From assembly GCA_050249695.1 (NCBI GenBank), contig JBFWQA010000001.1, positions 992,001 through 1,056,000 on the forward strand: a DNA stretch of 64,000 nucleotides, written 5' to 3'. Source of the stretch: JACKJP01 sp050249695. GTDB taxonomy: Bacteria > Pseudomonadota > Alphaproteobacteria > Rhizobiales > Tepidamorphaceae. A program made the position numbers and the translations under genes. Below, piece after piece: positions 25,931-35,014 of the stretch. Under the pieces are notes generated by a model. The model had not been told where the DNA came from. It worked only from the letters and a program-made list of their open reading frames with translations, and made no database searches. Positions within the stretch are counted from its first letter, which is position 1; each line of letters begins with the position of its first letter.

Positions 25931-26809
25931 CTATGGCGCCCACGCGAAATAGTCCGGCCGCCCGCCGGGCCATGAATCGCCCCATAGTTGCTGCCCGCCA
26001 TCCACCGTGACCACCTCGCCCGTGATGTATTTGCCGGAAGGCGCGGTGAGATAGACGCATGCCTCGGCGATGTCCTGCACATCGCCGGCGTGCCGCATCG
26101 GATTGGCATTGTTGAGAAACCCGTGGATGCCCGACGGCGGATACTGGCCGAACGCGCTTGTCTCGATGGCGCCGGGCGCGACGCAGTTGATGCGGATGTC
26201 GTGCTCTGCCCATTCCACGGCGACCGATTTGGACAGATAGATGACGCCCGCCCGCGCCGCGCAGCTGTGCGCGACGGTCGGCCGTCCCCGCCAGACCGAG
26301 GCGACGATATTGACGATGTTGCCGGGCACGCCTCTTTCGATCCAGGCCTTGGCGGCCGCCTGCATCATGTACCAGGTGCCGTTGAGATTGGTGTCGATGA
26401 CGGCCTGCCAGCCCTTGTGGCTGAAATCGATGGCGAGCTGCGCGAACTGGCCGCCGGCATTGTTGATCAGCACGTCGATACCGCCGAGATCCGCCGCCAC
26501 CCCGTCGAACAGCGCCTGCACCTGCTCCGGCTCGCGGATGTTGACGGTGTGGACGAGCACTTCCGCGCCCGCGTCGCGAAAGAGCGGCGCCGCCGCCTCG
26601 AGCTTCTCGCGCGTGCGGCCGCAGATGACCAGCCGCGCGCCGAGCCGCGCATAGAGCATGGCGATCGCCTTGCCGAGACCGGTGCCGGCCCCGGAGACGA
26701 GAACCGTCCGCCCAGCCATCAGGCCGGGCCGATAGACCGTCGGCAGCGTCTTCAGCTCGTCGTCCGACAGCCCGAAACTGGTTTCCGTCTTCGCGGCGTC
26801 CGCCGTCAT
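25931..26809 (-). CDS. short-chain dehydrogenase/reductase
   Basis: A 292-residue SDR. The cofactor site SGAGTGLG lies near residue 40, NNAGG near 117, and the C-terminus has the usual YITGEVVTVDGG. The catalytic Tyr position is unusual: the region reads SVWRGRPTVAHSCAARAGV, with no YxxxK, so His-Ser-x-x-x-Arg replaces it. This resembles the peroxisomal trans-2-enoyl-CoA reductase / 2,4-dienoyl-CoA reductase branch of the SDRs, which also lack the standard Tyr. GGAGGGCAGGGG precedes the chosen ATG at 26809. Confidence 0.82.
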   Translation of the reverse strand: MTADAAKTETSFGLSDDELKTLPTVYRPGLMAGRTVLVSGAGTGLGKAIAMLYARLGARLVICGRTREKLEAAAPLFRDAGAEVLVHTVNIREPEQVQALFDGVAADLGGIDVLINNAGGQFAQLAIDFSHKGWQAVIDTNLNGTWYMMQAAAKAWIERGVPGNIVNIVASVWRGRPTVAHSCAARAGVIYLSKSVAVEWAEHDIRINCVAPGAIETSAFGQYPPSGIHGFLNNANPMRHAGDVQDIAEACVYLTAPSGKYITGEVVTVDGGQQLWGDSWPGGRPDYFAWAP

Positions 26810-27052
26810 CCCCTGCCCTCCGCCTCTGCGCAAATTTGCCGGCCCGGACCTTACCGAGCCCACCCGCCTGAAGGCAATGACCGCGACGCGGATATCGGCC
26901 GGGGGAAACCGGCGGTCCATGACTGGTCAGCGGGTCCCGCCTCACCACGGACGACGCCCTGGCTGCGCGGGCGAATTGAGGGTCGGAAGGTTTGACGAAA
27001 GCGGGCACGAGCCGCCCCGCCGATCAGGCGTTTGGCGATAGGTCGCCGCCGG

Positions 27053-27655
27053 TCAGCCCTTGAAGGTCGGCTGGCGGGGATGGACGTCGTCCTTGAAGAT
27101 ATCGAAGCTCTTCCACGCCGGCTCGACCGGATCGCAGCCGGGCTGCGGCGTATAGGGCGAGGCATCGACCAGTTGAAGCATGGGGATGTAGCGCGGACAA
27201 TTGGGGAAGATGACGCGCGCCGAAACGCGCACGATCATCTGCGCGCCCACCGTCTCCCCCAGCAACGGGTCGTCGCGACTGATGCTGGCGGTTCCGTTCA
27301 CGCGCAATCGCCGGGGCGACCCATGCATGGCGATGAACAGCATGGCGACATTCGCATTGACGGCAAGATTGCCGAGGCTCTTGAACATGCCGTTGCCGTC
27401 ATAGTCGGGAAACGCGAGTTCGGACGGCCCGGTGACGCGAACGAAGCCCGGCGCGCCGCCCTTGAAGGAACAGTCCGGCCGACCTTCCCCGTCTGCGGTC
27501 GCGAGAAAGAAATAGACCGCGCTCTCGATAAAGGCCCGGTCGTCGTCGCTGAAGGTCTCCCGCGCCAGCATCTCCAGCCGGTCGGCGATACGCCGGCTTT
27601 CGAAGCGATCCTGCAGGGCGCGGTTGCCTTCGTGATAGAGTTTGCTGTCAGTCAT
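27053..27655 (-). CDS. pyridoxamine 5'-phosphate oxidase-family flavin-binding protein
   Basis: A 200-residue split-barrel protein of the PNPOx-like family. FLATADGEGRPDCSFKGG (about 55-72) and LRVNGTASISRDD are typical of the FMN- or F420-binding barrel. The ATG at 27655 has GGGGGAG 6 bases upstream. Relatives reduce or bind FMN; the substrate is unknown. It is divergent from the AHSA1 gene, with the operator-promoter at 27793-27821 between them. Confidence 0.83.
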   Translation of the reverse strand: MTDSKLYHEGNRALQDRFESRRIADRLEMLARETFSDDDRAFIESAVYFFLATADGEGRPDCSFKGGAPGFVRVTGPSELAFPDYDGNGMFKSLGNLAVNANVAMLFIAMHGSPRRLRVNGTASISRDDPLLGETVGAQMIVRVSARVIFPNCPRYIPMLQLVDASPYTPQPGCDPVEPAWKSFDIFKDDVHPRQPTFKG

Positions 27656-27792
27656 CGCACTGCTCCCCCTGAAGCGGCTCAAGGAACCGAAATAACAGCG
27701 CTTTCGGTGGCTATATTAGCAGTAAGCAACGGGCGGCGACAGCGGGATTTCAGGCAGGCCGGCCCGCTGCCCGTCCTGATGGATAAAGCAGG

Positions 27793-27821
27793 TTTACATG
27801 ATACCGACCAGTTGGTATGGT
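27793..27821 (+). promoter_or_regulatory. operator-promoter, type II copy 1
   Basis: -35 TTTACA (27793-27798), a 17-base spacer and -10 TATGGT (27816-27821). The palindrome-like ATACCGACCAGTTGGTAT (27801-27818) fills the spacer and enters the -10. A nearly identical unit is at 55921-55949. A repressor bound here would cover the promoter of the AHSA1 gene, whose ATG is about 85 bases on. Confidence 0.65.
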
Positions 27822-27906
27822 ACTCGTGATCGGTCATCGACGCGCGGTTGGCTCTCAATCGCCCGGGTGCCCGATCCGGACAACCCGAACAAGAGGAACT
27901 CGTCCC

Positions 27907-28350
27907 ATGCCCAACACCGTTCGACTGCACCGTGTCATCGCCGCCAAGCCGGAAAAACTCTACCGGGCGTTCGTGGAACCCGATGCCGTCGCCAGCTGGC
28001 TTCCGCCCTACGGCTTTCTGTGCACCGTTCATGAACTCGATGCGAAGGTGGGCGGCAAACACCGCATGAGCTTCCGCAACTTCACCACCGGCAACGGCCA
28101 TTCGTTCGGCGGCGAATATCTCGAGCTCGTGCCCGGCGAGAAGCTCGTCTACACGGACCGGTTCGACGATCCCAAACTCCCCGGCGAGATGAAAGTGACG
28201 ATCGAGCTGAGGGCGGTTTCCGTCGGCACGGAACTGAATATCCAGCAGGAAGGCATCCCCGACCTGATACCCCTCGAGGCGTGCTATCTCGGCTGGCAGG
28301 AATCCCTCCGCAAGCTGGCCCTGCTCGTCGAGCCCGAGATCCAGGGATAG
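27907..28350 (+). CDS. SRPBCC / AHSA1-domain protein
   Basis: A 147-residue START-like protein. The AHSA1 (Aha1 C-terminal-like) signature is clear: LHRVIAAKPEKLYRAFVEPD, WLPPYGF, EYLELVPGEKLVYTDRFDD and EACYLGWQESLRKLALLVEPE. These proteins form a deep hydrophobic cavity; the bacterial ones are stress-linked and of unknown ligand. AGAGGAA is 7 bases before the ATG. Expression should depend on the type II operator-promoter at 27793-27821. Confidence 0.88.
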   Translation: MPNTVRLHRVIAAKPEKLYRAFVEPDAVASWLPPYGFLCTVHELDAKVGGKHRMSFRNFTTGNGHSFGGEYLELVPGEKLVYTDRFDDPKLPGEMKVTIELRAVSVGTELNIQQEGIPDLIPLEACYLGWQESLRKLALLVEPEIQG

Positions 28351-28366
28351 GACCGCCCTCGGGCGC

Positions 28367-29593
28367 TCAGCGCGCGCCGGGAATGATATCCGCCTTGCGC
28401 AGCATCGCGAGGACGGCGACCAGCGCCGCCGCGAATCCCGCCGCCGCGCCGACGCCTATGGCCCATCGCGGGCCGTAAGTGTCGGCGATCCAGCCGACGA
28501 TGGGGGCGCCGATCGGCGTTCCGCCCATCGCCACGCTGATCCTCAGCGCCATGACGCGTCCCCGGATGAAGGGCTCGGTCGAAAGCTGCATCAGGCTGTT
28601 GGTCGTGCTCATGATCGTGAGCGCCGCCGCGCCGGTGGCGACGAGCGTGGCGGCAAAAAGCCAGTAATCGGGGGCGAGCGCCGCCAGCGTACAGCCGACG
28701 CCGAAGCCGGCGGCGCCAACCAGCAGCAGCGAGAAGCGCGGCTGACTGCGCGCGGCGGCGAGCAGCGCGCCGGCCACCGTGCCGACAGCCAGAAACGACG
28801 ACAGCAGGCCATAGCCTCCGGCGTCGGTGTGGAAGATTTTGACCGCCATCGTGGAGATGAAGATCGGAAAATTGAGGCCGAAGGTTCCGATCAGGAAGAG
28901 GATGACGAGGATCGCCTTCAGATCCGCCCTGCCCCACACATAACGAAACCCCTCCGTCAGGCCGCCCCGTTTCCGCTCGGCGCGCGGATTGGGATGCAGT
29001 TCGCCCACGCGCAGCAAGAAAAGCGAGGCGAGCACCGCGGCATAGGTGAGACCGTTGATCACGAAGGCCCAGCCGGTGCCGACCGAGGCGATGAGAAGCC
29101 CGGCGACCGCCGGGCCGATCATCCGCGCGGCGTTGAAGGAGGTGGAGTTCAGCGCCACGGCATTGTGCAGATCGGTATTGCCGACGAGTTCCGTGACGAA
29201 GACCTGCCGCACCGGCGCATCGAACGCGGCGGCGCAGCCGAAGACGAACGCGAAGACGTAGACATGCCAGAGCTCGACGAGGCCGGTCACCGTGAGGACG
29301 CCGAGGCTCAGCGCCAGCAGCCCCATGATCGACTGCGTGGCAAGCAGCATGCGGCGCTGGTTGAAGCGATCGGCGGCGTAGCCCGTCCACGGCAGCAGCA
29401 GGAATTGCGGCCCGAACTGCAGCGCCATGACGATGCCGACGGAGGCGGCGCTGTGCTGCGTCAGTTCGGTGAGCACCAGCCAGTCCTGCGCGGTGCGCTG
29501 CATCCATGTGCCGACATTGGAAACCAGCGCCCCGGCCGCCCAGACGCGATAATTGAAGATCCGGAGCGAACGCAGGACACCGGCTTGCGGCAT
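28367..29593 (-). CDS. MFS transporter, EntS/MFS_3-like
   Basis: A 408-residue exporter-like major facilitator. RIFNYRVWAAGALVSNVGTW at the N-terminus and YAADRFNQRR in the loop after helix 2 (motif A-like) mark the MFS_3/EntS branch, usually efflux of siderophores or drugs. About 12 membrane segments are seen. It converges on the AHSA1 gene with 16 bases between. No regulatory site was recognised. Confidence 0.88.
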   Translation of the reverse strand: MPQAGVLRSLRIFNYRVWAAGALVSNVGTWMQRTAQDWLVLTELTQHSAASVGIVMALQFGPQFLLLPWTGYAADRFNQRRMLLATQSIMGLLALSLGVLTVTGLVELWHVYVFAFVFGCAAAFDAPVRQVFVTELVGNTDLHNAVALNSTSFNAARMIGPAVAGLLIASVGTGWAFVINGLTYAAVLASLFLLRVGELHPNPRAERKRGGLTEGFRYVWGRADLKAILVILFLIGTFGLNFPIFISTMAVKIFHTDAGGYGLLSSFLAVGTVAGALLAAARSQPRFSLLLVGAAGFGVGCTLAALAPDYWLFAATLVATGAAALTIMSTTNSLMQLSTEPFIRGRVMALRISVAMGGTPIGAPIVGWIADTYGPRWAIGVGAAAGFAAALVAVLAMLRKADIIPGAR

Positions 29594-29643
29594 TTAATGG
29601 AAAACTCCGTGATGAAAACTGCGATCTACTGGCCGGCGCCTTG

Positions 29644-29922
29644 TCAGACCGTATGATCGCGCCCGCATTTACTGCATGTCTTGTATGGCCAAAGGCACCT
29701 GCTCGTCCAACGCCCGGCTGTGCTGACATAGATCGACTGACCGCAGACGGGGCACTTGAAGAGGAAGGCCATCGCGACACCATGACCTAGCCAGAACGCC
29801 ACAGCGGCGAATTGGCCAATATTGCCGAGATAGTCGTTGAATGCGGCGAACCAGGCAGGCGCTGATATGAATACGATGATGACCCAACCGGTCATGAGCC
29901 AGGCTCTCAGATAGAGCGACAT
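29644..29922 (-). CDS. small membrane protein with zinc ribbon
   Basis: A 92-residue protein with two hydrophobic segments (about 10-30 and 38-56) followed by a C-terminal zinc ribbon, CPVCGQS ... CSKCGRD, so four cysteines spaced as two CxxC pairs, about 26 apart. The function is unknown. No clear ribosome binding site, but the cysteine pattern argues that the frame is real. Confidence 0.65.
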   Translation of the reverse strand: MSLYLRAWLMTGWVIIVFISAPAWFAAFNDYLGNIGQFAAVAFWLGHGVAMAFLFKCPVCGQSIYVSTAGRWTSRCLWPYKTCSKCGRDHTV

Positions 29923-30028
29923 GAAACTGTCTGCCCTCTCGCCATCCGCTCACTGTGATGCGTCCGGTACGCATGCTATCATGGGTCGCCGCCGTAGCCA
30001 GCGTTCGGCTGCCCGGTGAGAGGCTTCA

Positions 30029-30418
30029 ATGAAAATACTCCGCCGAATAGCTTTGATAATTTTCATTCTTTGTCTGACACCGATTGCCGCCATTGCCCTT
30101 CTCTTCCCCGAAGGCTTCATAAACACTGCTTCCCCGGCACTGTACGACCCGAAACCGGCCTTGCTCAGAGACGCGCAATGGCAAGACCCGGCTTCGGCGA
30201 AGCGTTTCAACGCGCGCTTTCATGCCGGCGTCCCCGCAATGGAGCTAGTTGAATGGCTGGGCGAGAACGATTTCGTCATAGATTCTGAGTACCTGCGCGC
30301 AAGTCTGAATATCGCGGGTTTGCCACCATGCGACGATGTGGTCATTATTTTCTGGAAAGCAGATGAAAACGATCTGCTAAACGAAGCGAGGGCCGTCGTC
30401 GGTCAAGCCTGCCTTTGA
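30029..30418 (+). CDS. hypothetical membrane-anchored protein
   Basis: A 129-residue unrecognised protein. The N-terminus MKILRRIALIIFILCLTPIA is a signal anchor or signal peptide; the rest is a small soluble domain (residues 30-129) with two cysteines (CDDVV and GQACL) that could form a disulfide outside the cytoplasm. It faces the secreted hypothetical at 30434-30871. Confidence 0.55.
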   Translation: MKILRRIALIIFILCLTPIAAIALLFPEGFINTASPALYDPKPALLRDAQWQDPASAKRFNARFHAGVPAMELVEWLGENDFVIDSEYLRASLNIAGLPPCDDVVIIFWKADENDLLNEARAVVGQACL

Positions 30419-30433
30419 TCCGAGCGACGACTC

Positions 30434-30871
30434 TCATCGCGCCGATTGCCGCTCCAGAGATTGACGCACCTTTTTATCCAGCGCTTCGAATTCCCGATAC
30501 AGCCGGTCGCACGCTTCGCGTGAGGCGTCACAAGACAGCGTACGCTTTTGATCCCATGTACCGTCCGCGCGCTGCGAGTATTCATTGCACGTGATCGCCG
30601 GATGCACTGGCTGGGCGGGCTTCGTGAGAACCCAGAACGTCATGCGTTCTCGGCTAGCGTATAATTCAAAGCGGTTGGTTTCGAATTCTCTGAATCTCGA
30701 GAATTCTTTGGATGAGCGAACCTTGTTTGCCAGGTCGGCTACATCCGCGCCCTTCATGCCGCACATACTGGCAGGCCCCCGCCTGTACTGGTGAATACCC
30801 TCAGGAACGCGCTGGGCATACGCCGTCATCGCGAAGAGCAGAGAGGCGATCAAAACCAACAACAGGCGCAA
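30434..30871 (-). CDS. hypothetical secreted protein
   Basis: A 145-residue unrecognised protein with a clear signal peptide (MRLLLVLIASLLFAMTAYAQ), predicted cleavage after AYA. The mature part is charged and has four cysteines (SMCGMKG, ITCNEY, LSCDAS, EACDRL), which suggests a disulfide-stabilised periplasmic protein. No motif was identified. Confidence 0.6.
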   Translation of the reverse strand: MRLLLVLIASLLFAMTAYAQRVPEGIHQYRRGPASMCGMKGADVADLANKVRSSKEFSRFREFETNRFELYASRERMTFWVLTKPAQPVHPAITCNEYSQRADGTWDQKRTLSCDASREACDRLYREFEALDKKVRQSLERQSAR

Positions 30872-31017
30872 TGCGGCCTCCGGGAATTGCCGTGATCATA
30901 CAGCAATAGATCCATCTGTGGAGATGATGGAAACTGAGCCGCGCCAGACGCGAATGCGGGCCGAACCACACTTTACGCAATGGGCAACATCGGGTCAGCC
31001 CAAGTTCAACGAATGCG

Positions 31018-32004
31018 TCAGGACGGCCAGAGCGAGAAGATATAAACCGCGTATCCGCCGAGCAGCACCGCGCCCTCCCAGCGCGCGATGCGCAGACCCG
31101 TCCAGGCGAACGCGACCAGCAGGACCGATACGCCGACCATCACGATATTGTCGAACGTCACGATATCGCCCGGCACGGCGCCCGGCGCGACCAGCGCGGT
31201 GAACCCGCCTATGCCGAGAATGTTGTAGATGTTCGAGCCGACGATGTTGCCGAACGCCACGTCGCCCTGCTTCTTCAGGCCTGCCGCCACGGACGTGACC
31301 AGTTCGGGCATGGAGGTGCCGACCGCGACGATGGTGAGGCCGATGACGGTTTCCGATATGCCGAGATCCCGGGCCAGCGAGACGGCTCCATCGACCAGCA
31401 GATACCCGCCCGCGATGACGAGCACGAGCCCCCCGAGCGCTATCAGGAGGGATATGGCAATCTGGCCGCGAGGATTGGAGACGGGTGCCAGGCTTTCGTC
31501 GAATTCCTGCAGCGCGAGACCCTTCTCATAGGCTGCGCCGTGGCCCGCCGGCGCGGCGGCGCGCTCCTGCCGGAAGGCGAAATAGATATAGGCGGCAAGC
31601 GCGGCCACGAAGACCGCGCCCGCCAGGCGGCCGAGCGGTGTGACTGAGGTCAATGCGGCGAAGACGACGGCCACGGCGAGCATCAGCAGACCGTCACGCT
31701 TCAGCGCGGAAGAAGCGATCGCGATGGGTGTCATCAGCGCCGCGATGCCGACGATGAGAAGGATATTGGCGATGTTCGACCCGACGATATTGCCGTAGGC
31801 GATGCCGGGCGCGCCCGAAAGCGCCGCCTGGACCGAGGTGACGAGCTCGGGCGTGGACGTGCCGAACCCGACGAGCGTGAGCCCGATCACGAGCGGGGAA
31901 ACGCCGAGGGCGGATGCCACACGCACGGCACCGCGCACCAGCAACTCGCCTCCCGCCATCAGGAGGACGAGCCCCCCGATCAAAGGCAACCAGATATCCA
32001 GCAA
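31018..32004 (-). CDS. CaCA-family calcium/sodium antiporter
   Basis: A 328-residue inner-membrane antiporter with about ten membrane segments in two homologous halves. Both alpha-repeats are visible: VGFGTSTPELVTSVQAAL with GNIVGSNIANILLI near residues 45-85, and VAVGTSMPELVTSVAAGL with GNIVGSNIYNILGI near 225-265. The glutamates in PELVTS bind the cation. The family exchanges calcium for sodium or protons (YrbG-like). The start is read from 32004 with no strong ribosome binding site. Confidence 0.92.
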   Translation of the reverse strand: MLDIWLPLIGGLVLLMAGGELLVRGAVRVASALGVSPLVIGLTLVGFGTSTPELVTSVQAALSGAPGIAYGNIVGSNIANILLIVGIAALMTPIAIASSALKRDGLLMLAVAVVFAALTSVTPLGRLAGAVFVAALAAYIYFAFRQERAAAPAGHGAAYEKGLALQEFDESLAPVSNPRGQIAISLLIALGGLVLVIAGGYLLVDGAVSLARDLGISETVIGLTIVAVGTSMPELVTSVAAGLKKQGDVAFGNIVGSNIYNILGIGGFTALVAPGAVPGDIVTFDNIVMVGVSVLLVAFAWTGLRIARWEGAVLLGGYAVYIFSLWPS

Positions 32005-32239
32005 GATATACCCCCTATCCGACGCGGGATGCGCGGCAATGTCCGCTTCCCGCCATTCTTGCAGCCCGCCCCGGCGATGCTAAGCTGCGCGCATGAAGCA
32101 CTTGGCCGATTGAGATGGGGTGGTGGCCGTGGAGTTCCAAGGGAGCGCCGCCGCGGATCTGGAATTTTTCAAACTGGGCGGGCTGGCGCCGAACGCTTGC
32201 CCACGCAGAGCATCGCAGAATTCTCAGCATGGCCAAACG

Positions 32240-33928
32240 TCAGTTGGCTGAGGCAACTTCCCGACTTATTATCTCGCCCAAGCCTGGCGTCTTTCCCCGC
32301 TTGAAGTCCTTCTCATAGGTACGTAGAAGCCTTAGGCGCCAATCGTTGACAGCTTCGGGACTCTTAAACTCCTTTTTGTAATCGAAGGCAGGCCCTACTG
32401 ACCGCAACTCGTAATTCAAATCGACAATCATGTCCCGAATAATAGGCTCGCACACTCCAAGAACGCGGCCCCGTGCGTCCTCCGCATTCATAAGATCCGA
32501 GTCCGCTAAGAACTTTCTTCCACTCACGAAGAGGCGGATCACGTGGCCAATACAATTCAATAGAAGATACTTCGTTAGCGCGTAGGACGCGATTGGTCGG
32601 TTTTCGAGTTCGGAAAGCGCAGTGGCAGTTAGCTCCATCAATTGCCGCAAGAATAGTATCCGACCAAAAGTCACCTCCCGCCTTCCGAAAATTTCAGCAT
32701 ATTTGTCATCAAAAACTCTATAAATTTGATGGCATGAGTAAGGTTCATTTAAATCAAAAGCGAGCAATTCTCGCCCCGCATCCTCATTTGAAATCACAGG
32801 AAGACCGGAATCATTAGGTTGCCCCCTTTTAATCTCAAATTCATACCCGCAGTTGGACTGCGAAAATTCTGCTCTCAGTCTTAACATAATATCGTGATTG
32901 GAGCGAAGATCACGTGGTTTTATGGAGTTCTGATTATTAGAATTAACGGTTATCTTTCTAGATAAATCATCTGACTTCAATGAAATAACTTTTAAAAAAA
33001 CACGCAAATCATCCGACAGCTTTGGCGCATTATGAAAAAAAGTCGTTATACTCTGGGCGCCATTTACGACAACATAATCCCTAACTCTAAGAATTTCATT
33101 TTCTGCAGAATACTCAGCCCAATTACAAATCAAGGTGATGCCATTATGATACAATGAAAAATTTTTGTGCTCCTGCGTATCGGATATCGATTTAGCGATA
33201 GCTTTATTAACGGGCGTATTCCCGAGAGAATATCTAACATTCTGGCTAAACAATTTGCCATCTGAAATTCCGGAAAGCTTCACGAGTAACGTAGCGCTTA
33301 CAGGTAAAAAATAAACGTGAGTCGATTCGTTGACCTTTAACTCAATGAGTCCAGCATAACTTGTATCAAAATCAAAGTATTCCGTTACTCCCTCATCTGC
33401 ATCAAACTCAATAAAATTTGATATTATGTCGGAGGCAGAGTATACTAAAAGATCCGGAAAATGTTGCATTACCTCTATAGTATTTTTATCTTTTTCCGAA
33501 TTAGAAATGAAGATAGCTTTTATTGTATACCCCATGTCGACAAGAGTTCCAATTTCACATCGTAAAATTAATTTTTTTATATCATCGTGCGCACCGCCAT
33601 CTAATATCTTCTGTACCTGCTCAGATGTGCGGAACTGGTGAACAGAACCAATGAAGCCCTTTATATTGACATCACCAATAGAACTTTCTTTCTGCGAAAT
33701 CTTCGATTGAAAAAAGTGTATCTCTTCCGCATTGTGATCGACGTAGATGCCGTCGATCCCCTTGTCATTCATCTCATCACAAACGGCGTCGGCGGCATCA
33801 ACCGGATCAAGCCGATAAATGTTTTCCAAGAACCACGCTAAAAAATTTGCTGATTCACGACGACCATTATTTTTATACCTTGCTAAGAGATTTCCGAAAT
33901 TACGATACGACAACTGGTCCAAATTCAT
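32240..33928 (-). CDS. AIPR-family protein with Mrr-like nuclease motif, phage-defence candidate
   Basis: A 562-residue protein of the AIPR (abortive infection phage resistance) family. The core signature is seen as VVNGAQSITTFFHNA and NSNNQNSIKPRDLRSN. The N-terminal part reads GIDG (Asp59) ... HFFQSK (Gln74, Lys76), the spacing of a Mrr-type PD-(D/E)xK site, D then QxK. Most of the gene is markedly AT-rich in a GC-rich window, so it was probably acquired recently. The protein likely binds or cuts nucleic acid; a defence role follows from the family name only. No partner gene is evident. Confidence 0.85.
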   Translation of the reverse strand: MNLDQLSYRNFGNLLARYKNNGRRESANFLAWFLENIYRLDPVDAADAVCDEMNDKGIDGIYVDHNAEEIHFFQSKISQKESSIGDVNIKGFIGSVHQFRTSEQVQKILDGGAHDDIKKLILRCEIGTLVDMGYTIKAIFISNSEKDKNTIEVMQHFPDLLVYSASDIISNFIEFDADEGVTEYFDFDTSYAGLIELKVNESTHVYFLPVSATLLVKLSGISDGKLFSQNVRYSLGNTPVNKAIAKSISDTQEHKNFSLYHNGITLICNWAEYSAENEILRVRDYVVVNGAQSITTFFHNAPKLSDDLRVFLKVISLKSDDLSRKITVNSNNQNSIKPRDLRSNHDIMLRLRAEFSQSNCGYEFEIKRGQPNDSGLPVISNEDAGRELLAFDLNEPYSCHQIYRVFDDKYAEIFGRREVTFGRILFLRQLMELTATALSELENRPIASYALTKYLLLNCIGHVIRLFVSGRKFLADSDLMNAEDARGRVLGVCEPIIRDMIVDLNYELRSVGPAFDYKKEFKSPEAVNDWRLRLLRTYEKDFKRGKTPGLGEIISREVASAN

Positions 33929-33980
33929 ATGAGTCGCCCCTATCTGCGGTTGCTCTTGTGTTCGCTCGTCTATGCTGGCA

Positions 33981-34014
33981 GCAACAAGCTTACCCTATAA
34001 GGTAGGTGTGTTGC
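33981..34014. promoter_or_regulatory. two-tier inverted repeat upstream of the AIPR gene
   Basis: GCAACA (33981-33986) and TGTTGC (34009-34014), with TACC (33991-33994) and GGTA (34001-34004) nested on exactly the same centre. On the minus strand the middle reads TTATAGGGT, a possible -10 for the AIPR gene that starts 53 bases away at 33928. A dimeric regulator site is plausible. Confidence 0.45.
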
Positions 34015-34200
34015 AGCAAGCTTTCTTAGATACTGTCCGCCCGCGGAAAATCCCCGGGAACACCATCGGTCGCTGCGTCGTTCACGAGACCATACACATG
34101 ACGCAAGGAGCAGCCCTGCGAACACCCCGAAGGTGGACTTTGCCGGCCATCGCCGGCCGGTTGGCCTTCGCTCCGCGGGCTGCACCGCAAAGGAGGCCGC

Positions 34201-34959
34201 ATGGCAACCGACGCAGGCAAGACTGCAACGCTCTACCGGATGGTGATGCCGGATCATCTCTGCCCCTATGGCCTCAAGTCGAAGGACCTGCTCGAGCGGA
34301 AGGGATTTGCCGTCGAGGATCACCATCTCAAGACGCGCGAGGAGACGGAGGCGATCAAGCAGAAGTTCAATGTCGATACCACGCCCCAGACCCTTATCGA
34401 TGGCGAGCGGATCGGCGGGTATGACGAGCTTCGCGAATATTTCGGCTACCACGTCACGAAGGAAGGCGAGACGAGCTACCGGCCGGTCATCGCGATCTTC
34501 GGGGTCGCATTCCTGATGGCGCTGGCGGTCAGCTGGTCCGCCATGGGGACCGTGCTGACCATCCGGGCCTTAGAGTGGTTCATCGCGATCAGCATGTGCC
34601 TTCTCGCCGTCCAGAAGCTGCAGGATGTCGAGAGCTTCTCCACGATGTTCCTCGGCTACGATCTGCTGGCGCGCCGCTGGGTCCGCTACGGTTACCTCTA
34701 TCCCTTTGGCGAGGCGCTGGCCGGCATCCTGATGATCGCGGGCGCGCTGATCTGGATCGCCGCGCCGGTGGCGCTGTTCATCGGCGTCGTGGGCGCGGTT
34801 TCCGTGTTCAAGGCCGTCTATATCGACAGGCGCGAACTGAAATGCGCCTGCGTCGGCGGATCGAGCAACGTGCCGCTCGGCTTCGTCTCCCTGACCGAAA
34901 ACCTGATGATGGTCGCCATGGCGATCTGGATGCCGCTGCGGATGTTCTGGCTGGGGTGA
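34201..34959 (+). CDS. glutaredoxin - MauE-type membrane fusion protein
   Basis: A 252-residue two-part protein. Residues 1-90 are a glutaredoxin domain with CPYG at 21-24, TTPQTLIDGERIGGYDEL (the TxP and GG glutathione sites). Residues 95-252 hold four membrane segments like MauE/DoxX proteins, with the late pair CACVGGSSNVPLG. AAAGGAGG ribosome binding site lies 8 bases before the ATG. It likely moves electrons between a cytoplasmic thiol and a membrane cysteine pair; the partner is unknown. It heads a run of three membrane genes. Confidence 0.85.
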   Translation: MATDAGKTATLYRMVMPDHLCPYGLKSKDLLERKGFAVEDHHLKTREETEAIKQKFNVDTTPQTLIDGERIGGYDELREYFGYHVTKEGETSYRPVIAIFGVAFLMALAVSWSAMGTVLTIRALEWFIAISMCLLAVQKLQDVESFSTMFLGYDLLARRWVRYGYLYPFGEALAGILMIAGALIWIAAPVALFIGVVGAVSVFKAVYIDRRELKCACVGGSSNVPLGFVSLTENLMMVAMAIWMPLRMFWLG

Positions 34960-35014
34960 ACCATCGATGGCGCCGAGCACCTGCCTGCGGCGACCGGCTG
35001 AAAGGATAGGATGA

